Positions 34,601 to 43,314 of a stretch of DNA of 64,000 nt are shown piece by piece (within the stretch, counting starts at the first letter, position 1; every line of letters starts with the position of its first letter). The DNA lies in the NCBI RefSeq assembly GCF_030010415.1, contig NZ_JASCSA010000005.1, one strand, 5' to 3'. Below the pieces are notes generated by a model. The model saw nothing but the letters and a program-made list of their open reading frames with translations, was not told where the DNA came from and did no database searches. This DNA comes from Cobetia amphilecti. Lineage in GTDB: Bacteria; Pseudomonadota; Gammaproteobacteria; Pseudomonadales; Halomonadaceae. Both the position numbers and the translations under genes were made by a program.

Positions 34601-35151
34601 GGCTGGCGATGCTCCTCGCTTTCCAGCAGCTCGATCAGCGGCTGGAATTCCAGGCGGTTGTGGCCGTTCAGGCACATCAACAGCCGGTGAGCCTCGAGAA
34701 TGCGTCCGCGCAGCTCCTGTTCCTGCTGGGGCGAGGCATCGGCGTCATCCTGAGACTCGTTCAGCGCTGGCGCGTTGCAGCAGGAAGCCCCGTCCAGATC
34801 GGCTTGGTCCGCTTCCGGCAGGCTGCCGGCGTCCACGACACTGGCCACCTCGTCGAAGCCCATCACCTTGAGCATGGTCAGCACGTCGGGATGGGCAGCC
34901 ACCACCTGCGCCGGCATCACCAGCCGGTCGCGGACCGCCAGCGCCAGCTTGGCCAGAAAGCCCAGTGCGGTGGAATCGACATTGGTCGCTTCGCGCAGAT
35001 CGATGATCACGCTTTCCAGTCCCTCAACCGCAGCCACGCGCTGTACCTGCTGATCCAGCGTGGCACACAGCGTCAGGCGTACATCACCGGATAGCTTGAG
35101 CACGAACAGGCCGTCTTCGAACACGGCCTGGATACGTCCTTCATCCATCAT
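34594..35151 (-). CDS. STAS-domain anti-sigma-factor antagonist with C-terminal extension
   Basis: A 185-residue protein. The N-terminal STAS domain (about 1-105) has the phosphorylatable serine in NVDSTALGF (Ser60), followed by an acidic linker containing a Cys-Cys pair (near 122) and a helical tail with AHRLLMCLNGHNRLEFQPLIELLE. The overlap of 11 bp with the phosphatase gene makes the pair a switch unit: the phosphatase should dephosphorylate Ser60, which then binds an anti-sigma partner. The pair resembles HsbR-HsbA of pseudomonads, but no anti-sigma kinase gene is adjacent. Partner unknown. Confidence 0.85.
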   Translation of the reverse strand: MMDEGRIQAVFEDGLFVLKLSGDVRLTLCATLDQQVQRVAAVEGLESVIIDLREATNVDSTALGFLAKLALAVRDRLVMPAQVVAAHPDVLTMLKVMGFDEVASVVDAGSLPEADQADLDGASCCNAPALNESQDDADASPQQEQELRGRILEAHRLLMCLNGHNRLEFQPLIELLESEEHRQPH

Positions 35152-36292
35152 GGAATCCTGTCAGCGTCATCAAGGTAAGGTCATCCGGCAGCTCGCCATC
35201 CAGCGCCAGTCCACGACGCAATCCTTGCACATCCTCACTGCTCAGAATCCGTTGATGCAGTGCTCGAGTCCTGTCCTCCAGCGCCTCGCCCGGCAGGCAT
35301 TCCAGTACACCATCACTGGCCAGCCACAGACGGAAGCGCTCAGGAAGCGCCACACGATACGCTGGATAGCGGGTGTCTGGGAAGAGCCCCACCGGCCGAC
35401 CGCTGCCTTCCAGCTCACGCAGTTCGCCGTCGGGCGTGACCAGTACCGGCATCGGCAGCTGGGCGCCCAGGGTGTAATGCAGCGTGCGCGTGTCACGGTC
35501 CATCACACCACACATCACCGTGGCATGCTTGCCGATACCACTGTCGATCAGTTCACGGTTGAGCAGCGCCAGCCACTCGGGGCCGAAGGTTTCCGGCGTA
35601 TGTTCCTCCCAGTGGCGGATCGCGCGTGCGAACAGCAGCTTCAGCAGCACGGTCACGAAGGCCGACGAGGCGCCATGCCCGGAGACATCCGCAAAGTAGA
35701 ACAGGCTGAAGCGTTCGTCGATCGCCTGATACTCGAGGAAGTCACCCGACAGATACAGCGACGGCGACAGGCAGTACTCATAGCTGACGCCATTGATGTG
35801 CTGCCCGCTCTGGGGCAGCAGACGCTGCTGGATCTGGCCACCGGCCTGCTGGTCCTGACGCAGCAGCGCCAGATGCGTCTCCAGGTGCTCGTTGAGCTCC
35901 TCGAGGCGCGCGCGTGCCTTGGCGTGCTCATGGGCCAGCTGGTGATGCTCCGCCGCCCGCTTGAGCAGACTGCGCAATACCGAGCCATGCTCGCGCGGCG
36001 AGATGAGGTAATCGACCAGCCCGGCCTCCACCGCCGGCAGCAGGCATTCATCGCCACGGCTCTCGGCCACCACCACCGTCGGCAGGCGCTCGGCCAGCCG
36101 CGCCCACTCATGACTGGAAACGGCCTCGACATGCGCGACCACAACCGCCACCCCGCTGGGCAGTGTCGCGATGCCATCACAGGCCGCCACCGCACAGCGT
36201 TCATCCGTCAACAGGTTCGCCAGCGCATCACGCCGCGAGCCGGGAAGATCAATCAGACCGATCAACAGACGCTTGCCTTGCTCATCCGCCAT
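35141..36292 (-). CDS. PP2C-type (SpoIIE) serine phosphatase with degenerate receiver domain
   Basis: A 383-residue cytosolic regulator. A receiver-like domain (about 7-115) is joined by a coiled coil (about 118-150) to a PP2C/SpoIIE phosphatase domain (about 165-383) with metal-binding aspartates in SGDFLEYQ (Asp183), ADVSGHG (Asp202), ASDG and PDDLTL. In the receiver the expected phosphoacceptor position at the end of strand 3 reads VVVAHVEA, so the Asp appears to be His54, and only one acidic residue (Asp15) is visible in the first loop. Control may therefore not be by phosphorylation. ATG 36292 follows GAGGGG. Translationally coupled to the STAS gene. Confidence 0.87.
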   Translation of the reverse strand: MADEQGKRLLIGLIDLPGSRRDALANLLTDERCAVAACDGIATLPSGVAVVVAHVEAVSSHEWARLAERLPTVVVAESRGDECLLPAVEAGLVDYLISPREHGSVLRSLLKRAAEHHQLAHEHAKARARLEELNEHLETHLALLRQDQQAGGQIQQRLLPQSGQHINGVSYEYCLSPSLYLSGDFLEYQAIDERFSLFYFADVSGHGASSAFVTVLLKLLFARAIRHWEEHTPETFGPEWLALLNRELIDSGIGKHATVMCGVMDRDTRTLHYTLGAQLPMPVLVTPDGELRELEGSGRPVGLFPDTRYPAYRVALPERFRLWLASDGVLECLPGEALEDRTRALHQRILSSEDVQGLRRGLALDGELPDDLTLMTLTGFHDG

Positions 36293-36353
36293 GCCAACCC
36301 CTCATTCCCGTCCTTACTGCCATCCACTCGCAGTCTTGATGCTGCTTGCCCTC

Positions 36354-36390
36354 GCGACCGGCACCACTGACCATTCACGGTACCGGTCGC
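36354..36390. other. Hairpin between the mlaA and PP2C genes
   Basis: GCGACCGG (36354-36361) and CCGGTCGC (36383-36390) form an 8-bp stem with a 21-nt loop downstream of mlaA. There is no T-run, so terminator function is uncertain. Confidence 0.4.
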
Positions 36391-36407
36391 CTGCTGCGGG
36401 TGACGCG

Positions 36408-37169
36408 TTACTGGCTGTCGTCTTCCGGTGCGAAGGCACCGTCGAGATCGGCATCATCGAAGCTGTCGCTGGCGAAGGGATCATCGCCCAGCTTGCCATC
36501 GTTGATCTCGAAGTTGCGGCGCTGCAGGTAGGCATCACGAATGAAGCTGTAGCGATCGCCCTGGATCAGCTTCTCCTGCTCGAGCAGACCGGCACGGGTA
36601 TCGACCAGATCCAGCGCCTTCAGGCCGTAACGCACCTTGTCGTCTTCGACGTAGTTGACGGGATCAGCGAAGTAATCCACCGGCATGCCCGCGGTATCAC
36701 GCACGGTACTCGGACCGAACAGCGGCAGCACGAGATACGGCCCCTGCCCTGCGCCCCAGACGGCGAGGGTCTGACCGAAGTCTTCCTCGTCCACTGTCCA
36801 GCCAAGTTCGCTGGCCGGATCGAACAGGCCGCCGATGCCGACGGTAGAGTTGAGCAGCAGACGGCCGGTGGAGACACCGGCATTGGCCCACTTCCACTGC
36901 AGCACCGAGTTGAACATGGTGCTGACCTCTCCCAGATTGGAGAAGAAGTTGCCCACGCCATCCTGTACCAGCTCCGGCGTCACATAGTCATAGCCCTGCG
37001 CGACCGGCTTGAGGGCATAGCGATCCAGGGTGTCATTGAAGGTATAGACGTTACGGTTGAAGCCCTCCCAGGGGTCCTGAGGGTTCGGCTCGCTGTCTCC
37101 GGTGCTGGCGCAACCCGCCAGCAGGGACATGGCCAGCAGTGCCGGCAGGGAAGTCTTGATCGTGTGCAT
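36408..37169 (-). CDS. mlaA: MlaA (VacJ) outer-membrane lipoprotein
   Basis: A 253-residue lipoprotein that, with the Mla system, removes misplaced phospholipids from the outer leaflet of the outer membrane. A lipoprotein signal ends at the lipobox LLAGC (Cys20). The mature protein contains the family blocks DPWEGFNRNVYTFNDTLDRYALKPVAQGY and the GQTLAVWGAGQGPYLVLPLFGPSTVRD motif. It ends in an acidic, disordered tail. Start 37169 with AGGTGACGAG upstream; the upstream in-frame start at 37217 would break the signal peptide. The mlaFEDCB genes are not in the window. Confidence 0.95.
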   Translation of the reverse strand: MHTIKTSLPALLAMSLLAGCASTGDSEPNPQDPWEGFNRNVYTFNDTLDRYALKPVAQGYDYVTPELVQDGVGNFFSNLGEVSTMFNSVLQWKWANAGVSTGRLLLNSTVGIGGLFDPASELGWTVDEEDFGQTLAVWGAGQGPYLVLPLFGPSTVRDTAGMPVDYFADPVNYVEDDKVRYGLKALDLVDTRAGLLEQEKLIQGDRYSFIRDAYLQRRNFEINDGKLGDDPFASDSFDDADLDGAFAPEDDSQ

Positions 37170-37304
37170 CTCGTCACCTGTAAGTCTATTGGATTCCTGC
37201 AGCGGTCCTTGCCACATCCCTGGCTGTCAGGTCCGGTCTTCTTTATACGTTCCGCGCCCGCCAAGAGCCAGCACAGGCCACGTGGATTCGCGCAATGTCC
37301 TGCT

Positions 37305-38549
37305 TCAACCGCAGCGTTTCAGCAGCACGCTGCCGGCACTGTAGCCTGCCCCGAAAGAACACAATACCCCCAGGCTCCCCGGCGCCAGATCAGCGTGATG
37401 GAGGTGGAAGGCGATCACCGAGCCCGCGGAGCTGGTATTGGCGTAGCGATCGAGAATGATCGGCGCTTCCTCGCTCGACGGGTCACGCCCGAGCACGCGC
37501 CGCGCGATCATGTCGTTCATGTGGCGGTTGGCCTGGTGCAGCCACATGCGATCAAGATCACCGCCGCCTGCCTCGATCTCGCCCAGGTGGGTGGTGATCA
37601 GCTCGGCCACCATCGGGCAGACCTCGCGGAAGACGCGCCGCCCTTCCTGGATGAACAGCTTGTCATCGGCCTTTACACGATGGCTTGCGCTGTCGAGTGT
37701 CATCGCGGATGCCACATCGTCTTCAAGCACCGCCGTGCGATTGAGGAAGCCGAAATTGTTGCGTATCGCGTTGGAGAAGCGCGTCACCAGACGCGTGCCG
37801 AGCACCTCGAAGCCATCGGTGCGCGTGGCGACATCCGCCGCTTCCAGCACCACGGCCGTGCAAGCATCCCCGAAGATGAAGTGGCTGTCACGGTCGCGGA
37901 AGTTGAGATGCGCACTGCAGATCTCCGGATTGACCATCAGCACACGCCTGGCACTGCCGCTGCGAATCGCGTTGGCGGCGGTCTCGATGCCGAAGGTGGC
38001 GGAGCTGCATGCCACGTTCATGTCGAAGGCATAGCCACCGGCCTCGAGCGCGGCCTGCAGCTCCACCGCCACCGCCGGATAGGGGCGCTCGAGGTTGGAG
38101 CAGGCCACGATGACCAGATCCAGGTCCGCGGCGTTGACGCCCGCCGCCGCCAGCGCTTCACGCGCGGCCGCCACGCCCATCTCGCACTGCACCGAGGGCT
38201 GGTCATTGGCGCGCGCCGGCAGACGTGGGCGCATGCGCTCCGGGTCGAGAATGCCCTCGGCATCCAGCACGTAGCGGCTGTGGATACCCGAGGCCTTGAC
38301 GATGAATTCGGCGCTGGACTCGGTGCGCGCCTCACGCTCACCACGTGCGATGGCGTCGGCATTGGCGGCGTTGTCCGCCGCCACCCAGGCATTGAAGGAC
38401 GCCACCAATGCCTCATTGCTGATGGCATTGGGCGGCGTGTAGAGCCCGCTGCCGGTGATCAGTACGCGATGATTGCCGCTGGCACTCATGGACTGACCGG
38501 CGTTGGCGTGTTGCGTCTCGGCAGCGTGATCATTGTCATTGTTTGGCAT
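37305..38549 (-). CDS. Beta-ketoacyl-ACP synthase III family protein (FabH-like)
   Basis: A 414-residue thiolase-fold condensing enzyme with the FabH catalytic triad: Cys in MNVACSSATFG, His in WLHQANRHMNDMI and Asn in YANTSSAGS. It is about 100 residues longer than E. coli FabH (317), with a hydrophilic N-terminal tail of ~25 residues and insertions near the N-terminus, as in the FabH-like clade found in Pseudomonas and Halomonas. It could initiate fatty acid synthesis or act in a shunt from beta-oxidation; primer specificity cannot be judged. Start 38549 follows CAGGAGTGGATGC. No other fab gene is adjacent. Confidence 0.85.
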   Translation of the reverse strand: MPNNDNDHAAETQHANAGQSMSASGNHRVLITGSGLYTPPNAISNEALVASFNAWVAADNAANADAIARGEREARTESSAEFIVKASGIHSRYVLDAEGILDPERMRPRLPARANDQPSVQCEMGVAAAREALAAAGVNAADLDLVIVACSNLERPYPAVAVELQAALEAGGYAFDMNVACSSATFGIETAANAIRSGSARRVLMVNPEICSAHLNFRDRDSHFIFGDACTAVVLEAADVATRTDGFEVLGTRLVTRFSNAIRNNFGFLNRTAVLEDDVASAMTLDSASHRVKADDKLFIQEGRRVFREVCPMVAELITTHLGEIEAGGGDLDRMWLHQANRHMNDMIARRVLGRDPSSEEAPIILDRYANTSSAGSVIAFHLHHADLAPGSLGVLCSFGAGYSAGSVLLKRCG

Positions 38550-38906
38550 GCATCCACTCCTGACAGTGCTATCCCGCGGGATATCACCAGAATTGAGCGG
38601 GGCACGACCCGGCGCCGCGTCGTCATGCCCCATGTTCAGTGTACGCTGTCTCGGCGATTCCAGACGCCCGAGTCAGCATTTGTCGGGCGATCACAGTGAA
38701 TGCTTAAACAGCAATTCCTGTCTGCAGCTTGGGCCATCCCGCCGCGGCACGCCTCCACGTACCGGTCACGCAAGCCCCTGATGCCACGCACAGCGCCCGG
38801 GCGCAGCCCCAAACAAGGCAGAGATTCAGCCAGGACAGAGCTTCAGCCAGGACAGAGCTTCAGCCAGGACAGAGCTTCAGCCGAGGCAGAGCCCAGCCTC
38901 AGGACA
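38550..38906. other. Intergenic region between the HrpA and FabH-like genes
   Basis: 357 bp. The left part holds the FabH-like promoter, not resolved. The right part holds a 17-bp tandem array abutting the hrpA stop codon. I find no gene and no terminator for hrpA here apart from the repeat array. Confidence 0.55.
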
Positions 38907-38910
38907 TCAG
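38817..38910. repeat. 17-bp tandem repeat ending at the hrpA stop codon
   Basis: Five units of 16-18 bp (GGACAGAGCTTCAGCCA type; two copies at 38833-38866 are identical) followed by a partial unit, GGACATCAG, that contains the hrpA stop codon. Confidence 0.9.
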
Positions 38911-41900
38911 CGGCGCGCCATCAGCTCCTGCCAGCGTTTCTCGAGGCGCTTGGCGGAGACGGTCTCCAGCGTGCCGAGCTGCTGGGCAAACAGCGAGACG
39001 CGCAGTTCCTGCAGCCACCAACCGAACTCTTCCAGCTCCGCATCCGGCAGCCCCTGCTCGCGCGCCTTGCTCAGGCGGGCATCAAGGCGTGATTCGAAGC
39101 CCTTGACCTCCTCCATGTCACGCTGGTCGCGCATGCGCTCACGCGGCGCCTTGTCGAGACGGATCAGCATCGCCTCCACATAACGCGGCAGCTGATGCAG
39201 CCATTCACCGGAAGCCTGGATGAAGCCCGGCGTGATCAGACGCGCCTGCTGGGCCTTGAGATCAGCCACCACCAGCGCCATCGAGAAGTCGATCTTGCCC
39301 TTGAGACGCTTGGAAAGCTCCAGATGCTGCTTGAGCGCGGCTTCCAGCGGCTTGAGCAGCGCCTCGGCGTGCGGTACCAGCTCGGCCCGCTTGTCATCGA
39401 GACGCGCCTGCAGCTCGCTGCGCGAACGCGGCAGCGGCTCGACGGCCATCACCTGCTCGAAGACGCTGTAGATGAAGTCATCCGCCAGCTGGCGACGCGT
39501 GCCGACCTTGGCGAACAGCAGCGCACAGCGCTCCAGCGCCTTGAGGTCACGGTCCAGATAGCGCACCTGGTCCGGCAGGCGTGCCATCGCCAGACGCGTG
39601 ATGCCATCACGGTGCGCGGCGGCAGCCTTGGCCGGATGATCGAACAGCTCCACGCTCAGGTTCTGCTCGACCTGAGCCGTCGCGCTGGCAGGCGCATGGC
39701 TTGACGGCGCGCTGTTCTTGCCGGTCTTGCGCGCCAGCTTGCGCTGCTTGGCACTCATGCCGTTGTCGGCAGGCGCTGCCGCCTTCACCACCAGCGCCGG
39801 ATAGGCCTCGACGCGAATGCCCGCCTGGGTGGTGCTGTGCGAGGTGGCGATCGGCGTTTCCGGCAGATCTTCCAGCACTTCGCTGTCGGCTTCACGACTG
39901 CGGTTGGCCATCGCCCGCGCGGCGGCCGCGGCCGAGTCCTTGAAGCGCGCTTCCAGCGCTTCGAGATCACGCCCTTCGCCCAGCACCTTGCCGTCCTGAT
40001 CGACGATGCGCAGGTTCATCTTCAGGTGCGGTTCCAGCGTTTCGGGCGCCCAGGCATCCTGCGGCAGACGCAGGCCAGTCTTGACGCGCATGAATTCGGC
40101 CAGCGCATCGGTCAGCGGCACGTCGTCCGGGGTCAGCGCCTCAAGTGCGGCATCGACCCAGTTGGGAATCGGCACTACCTGCTTGCGGTACTGCTTGGGC
40201 AGCGACTTCATCAGCGCGATGGCCTTGTCACGCAACAGCCCCGGCACCAGCCATTCGATGCGATAGCGCGGCAGCTGCGACAGCATCGCCGCCGGCACGA
40301 TCATCGTCACGCCGTCATCCACCGCACCGGGCGCGAAGTGATAGCTCAGCGGGTAGGCGACGCTGTTGTGGTGCAGCTGTTCGGGGTAGCGCGCGACGGT
40401 AACTTCCTCGGCGTCGCGCGCCATCAGGTCGTCGAGATTCAGATGCAGGACATCGGGGTTGTCGCGCTCGGCCTCCTTGCGCCACTTGTCGAAGCTGCGC
40501 CCGTTGTAGATGCCTTCCGGAATCCGCTCGGCATAGAAGGCGAACAGCGTCTCTTCGTCGACGAGGATGTCCCGCTTGCGCGCGCGGTCCTCAAGCTCAC
40601 CGACCTCATCCATCAGGCCGCGATTGTGGGCGAAGAACGGCGCACGGGTCTGGAATTCGCCCTCGACCAGCGCACGGCGGATGAACAGCTCGCGAGACTC
40701 TTGTGGCGCCAGCGGGCCGTAATGCACCTTGCGCGCGGTGACGATGGGCAGCCCGAACAGGGTCACTTGCTCACTGGCGACCACCTGGGCACGCTTCATC
40801 TCCCAATGCGGCTCGCTGTAGCTGCGCTTGACCAGATGCTCGGCCAGCGGCTCGACCCACTCGGGCTTGATCGCCGCGACCTGACGCGCGTAGAGCTTGG
40901 TGGTCTCGACCATCTCGGCCGCCATCACCCACTTGGGCGACTTCTTGGCCACGCCGGAGCCCGGGTGAACGAAGAAGCGTCGGTTGCGCGCGCCGAGATA
41001 CTCGCGATTTTCCTGCTTGAGGCCAAGATTGGAGAGCAGCCCGGTCAAAAGCGCGCGATGCAGTGATTCGTGATCGATGGCCACCGACGGGCGGCGGCCC
41101 TGTCCCGGTGAGGCCAGTACCCGCGCGGTGACCTCGGCCTGCGCCTCGGCGTCGCGCTCATGCTGGGCGCTGGTCATCTCCAGCCCCAGGTCCCGCGTCA
41201 GCTGCTTGAGCTGACGGAAGGTGTCATGCCACTCGCGCAGGCGCAGATAGTTGAGGAAGCGCGCCTTGCACCAGCGGCGCAGCGGGTTGGCACCCAGCGC
41301 ATCCCGCGCCAGTTCGAAGCCTTCCCACAGATTCAGCCAGCTGACGAAGTCGGAGTTGTCGTCATCCCACTCGTGGTGGATCTGATCGGCCTGCTGACGC
41401 TTGTCGGCGGGACGCTCGCGCGGGTCCTGGATCGACAGCGCGCTGACGATGATCAGCACTTCACGCAGGCAGCCGCGCGAGGCGCCCTCAAGCACCATGC
41501 GTGCCAGACGCGGGTCGATGGGCAGACGCGCCAGGGTGCGGCCATCACGGCTCAGGCGGTTGTATTCATCCACCGCGCCCAGTTCGCGCAGCAGGCGGAA
41601 GCCATCGGTGACGAAGCGCGAATCCGGCGCATCGACGAAGGGAAACTTCTCGATATCGCCCAGCTTGAGCGACAGCATCGACAGGATCACCGAGGCCAGG
41701 TTGGTGCGCTGGATTTCCGGCTCGGTATATTCCGGGCGCGCGAGGAAGTCCTCCTCGCTGTAGAGGCGGATACACAGGCCTTCGGCGATACGCCCGCAGC
41801 GGCCCTTGCGCTGGTTGGCGCTGGCCTGGCTGATCGGCTCCACCGGCAGACGCTGGATCTTGGAGCGATAGCTGTAGCGGCTGATGCGCACCAGGCCCGG

Positions 41901-43073
41901 GTCGATCACGTAGCGGATGCCCGGCACGGTCAGCGAGGTCTCGGCGACATTGGTGGCCAGCACGATGCGGCGACCACGATGCGGCTGGAAGACGCGGTTC
42001 TGCTCTTCGTTGGAGAGGCGCGCGTACAGCGGCAGTACCTCGGTATCGCGCAGCTGGGCGCGACGCAGGGTGTCCGCGGTGGCGCGGATCTCGCGCTCGC
42101 CGGGCAGGAAGATCAGCACGTCACGCGGGCCCCGCATCCAGCCCTTGTCGCGCTCGATCACCGACAGCTCTTCCACCGCGCGCAGGATACCCTCCTGCAG
42201 GCTGAGGTCTTCCTCATCCTCGGCATCGCGCACCAGCGGCAGATACTGGGTCTCGACCGGGAAGTTGCGCCCGCTGACCGAGACGATGGGCGCCGGCGTG
42301 CCATCCTGGGCCGCGAAGTGCTGACTGAAGCGCTCCACGTCGATGGTCGCCGAGGTGATGATGATCTTGAGGTCCGGACGGCGCGCGGTGAGACGCTTGA
42401 GGTAACCGAGCAGGAAGTCGATGTTCAGACTGCGCTCGTGGGCCTCATCGATGATGATCGCCTCGTAGCGGCTCAGATCCGGATCATGCTGGGTTTCCGC
42501 CAGGAGGATACCGTCGGTCATCAGCTTGATCAGCGTCGACGGGCCGGTGGTGTCGTTGAAGCGCACCTGATAGCCGACCGTCTCGCCGAGTGTCGTCTCG
42601 AGCTCCTCGGCCAGACGTGCCGCCACCGAGCGCGCCGCCAGACGACGTGGCTGGGTGTGGCCGATCAGGCCATTGCGCCCCAGCCCCATCTCCAGACACA
42701 GCTTGGGCAGCTGGGTGGTCTTGCCCGAACCGGTCTCACCGGCGACCACCACGATCTGATGCTCGGCAAGCGCGGCGAGGATGTCTTCGCGACGCTCCAC
42801 CACCGGCAGTTCCGGCGGATAGTTGAGCGCGGCGGGTGTCTGCCAGCGTGCCAGTGCCGTCTCGCGCGCGGCGCGCTGGGCGATGCTCGCCTCCAGGCGG
42901 CTCTCGATGTCGTTGATGGCACGATCGACCGGCTTGCCTTCCTTGAGACGCCGCCGCAGGCCAGCCAGGCGCTTGCCCAGCTCGCGCTGATCACGGCTCA
43001 GGGCGCGTTCAAGGCGAGCCGCGAGGGCTTCAAGACGCGCATGTTCGGACGGTGCGGTAGCGGTGTCGCTCAA
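38907..43073 (-). CDS. hrpA: ATP-dependent RNA helicase HrpA (DEAH box)
   Basis: A ~1388-residue cytosolic helicase. Motif I GETGSGKTT (112-120), Ia TQPRRLAA, II DEAH (209-212) and the helicase C block FQPHRGRRIVLATNVAETSLTVPGIRYVID are intact. HrpA family members process mRNA and rescue stalled ribosomes. E. coli HrpA is 1300 residues and starts 30-40 residues nearer to motif I. The start is uncertain. A TTG at 43073, preceded by AGAGGCAG, gives a plausible N-terminus (SDTATAPSEHARLE...); no in-frame ATG lies nearby, and the farther TTG at 43187 falls in the tail of the previous gene's terminator. It is followed by a tandem repeat at its stop codon. Confidence 0.92.
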   Translation of the reverse strand: MSDTATAPSEHARLEALAARLERALSRDQRELGKRLAGLRRRLKEGKPVDRAINDIESRLEASIAQRAARETALARWQTPAALNYPPELPVVERREDILAALAEHQIVVVAGETGSGKTTQLPKLCLEMGLGRNGLIGHTQPRRLAARSVAARLAEELETTLGETVGYQVRFNDTTGPSTLIKLMTDGILLAETQHDPDLSRYEAIIIDEAHERSLNIDFLLGYLKRLTARRPDLKIIITSATIDVERFSQHFAAQDGTPAPIVSVSGRNFPVETQYLPLVRDAEDEEDLSLQEGILRAVEELSVIERDKGWMRGPRDVLIFLPGEREIRATADTLRRAQLRDTEVLPLYARLSNEEQNRVFQPHRGRRIVLATNVAETSLTVPGIRYVIDPGLVRISRYSYRSKIQRLPVEPISQASANQRKGRCGRIAEGLCIRLYSEEDFLARPEYTEPEIQRTNLASVILSMLSLKLGDIEKFPFVDAPDSRFVTDGFRLLRELGAVDEYNRLSRDGRTLARLPIDPRLARMVLEGASRGCLREVLIIVSALSIQDPRERPADKRQQADQIHHEWDDDNSDFVSWLNLWEGFELARDALGANPLRRWCKARFLNYLRLREWHDTFRQLKQLTRDLGLEMTSAQHERDAEAQAEVTARVLASPGQGRRPSVAIDHESLHRALLTGLLSNLGLKQENREYLGARNRRFFVHPGSGVAKKSPKWVMAAEMVETTKLYARQVAAIKPEWVEPLAEHLVKRSYSEPHWEMKRAQVVASEQVTLFGLPIVTARKVHYGPLAPQESRELFIRRALVEGEFQTRAPFFAHNRGLMDEVGELEDRARKRDILVDEETLFAFYAERIPEGIYNGRSFDKWRKEAERDNPDVLHLNLDDLMARDAEEVTVARYPEQLHHNSVAYPLSYHFAPGAVDDGVTMIVPAAMLSQLPRYRIEWLVPGLLRDKAIALMKSLPKQYRKQVVPIPNWVDAALEALTPDDVPLTDALAEFMRVKTGLRLPQDAWAPETLEPHLKMNLRIVDQDGKVLGEGRDLEALEARFKDSAAAAARAMANRSREADSEVLEDLPETPIATSHSTTQAGIRVEAYPALVVKAAAPADNGMSAKQRKLARKTGKNSAPSSHAPASATAQVEQNLSVELFDHPAKAAAAHRDGITRLAMARLPDQVRYLDRDLKALERCALLFAKVGTRRQLADDFIYSVFEQVMAVEPLPRSRSELQARLDDKRAELVPHAEALLKPLEAALKQHLELSKRLKGKIDFSMALVVADLKAQQARLITPGFIQASGEWLHQLPRYVEAMLIRLDKAPRERMRDQRDMEEVKGFESRLDARLSKAREQGLPDAELEEFGWWLQELRVSLFAQQLGTLETVSAKRLEKRWQELMARR

Positions 43074-43188
43074 GGACTGCCTCTTCTCAACCAGCGACCA
43101 CACGCCACGCGCGCAGCCGGAAACTCTCGGGAATTCAGCCTCACGCTCGCCTGCACGAGGCAGCAAGCCATGACGCCTGAATGACAAA

Positions 43189-43215
43189 ACGGCCCGTCAA
43201 CAAGTGACGGGCCGT
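43189..43215 (-). terminator. Intrinsic terminator of the FadD-type ligase gene
   Basis: ACGGCCCGTCA (43189-43199) and TGACGGGCCGT (43205-43215) around a 5-nt loop. On the minus strand the stem is followed by a short T-run. Confidence 0.85.
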
Positions 43216-43278
43216 CCATTGTAGCCCTGCGCGTAGCCGCGCCCAACCTTGGCGGTGCTAGTCCCCTGCCATGCCGCC

Positions 43279-43314
43279 GGCTCAGCGCTGCCCTCAGTAC
43301 TGTCCTCAGTGCTC
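43279..43314. repeat. 12-bp tandem repeat spanning the FadD-type ligase stop codon
   Basis: GGCTCAGCGCTG, CCCTCAGTACTG and TCCTCAGTGCTC; the last unit contains the gene's stop codon (TGA at 43308-43306 on the minus strand). Confidence 0.85.

Noticed and set aside
36171..38699. Open frame of about 840 codons antisense to mlaA and the FabH-like gene
   Set aside because: It spans two genes and their intergenic region and has a composition typical of antisense frames in high-GC DNA.
41160..43184. Long open frame antisense to hrpA
   Set aside because: Same composition artefact; hrpA on the other strand has all helicase motifs.
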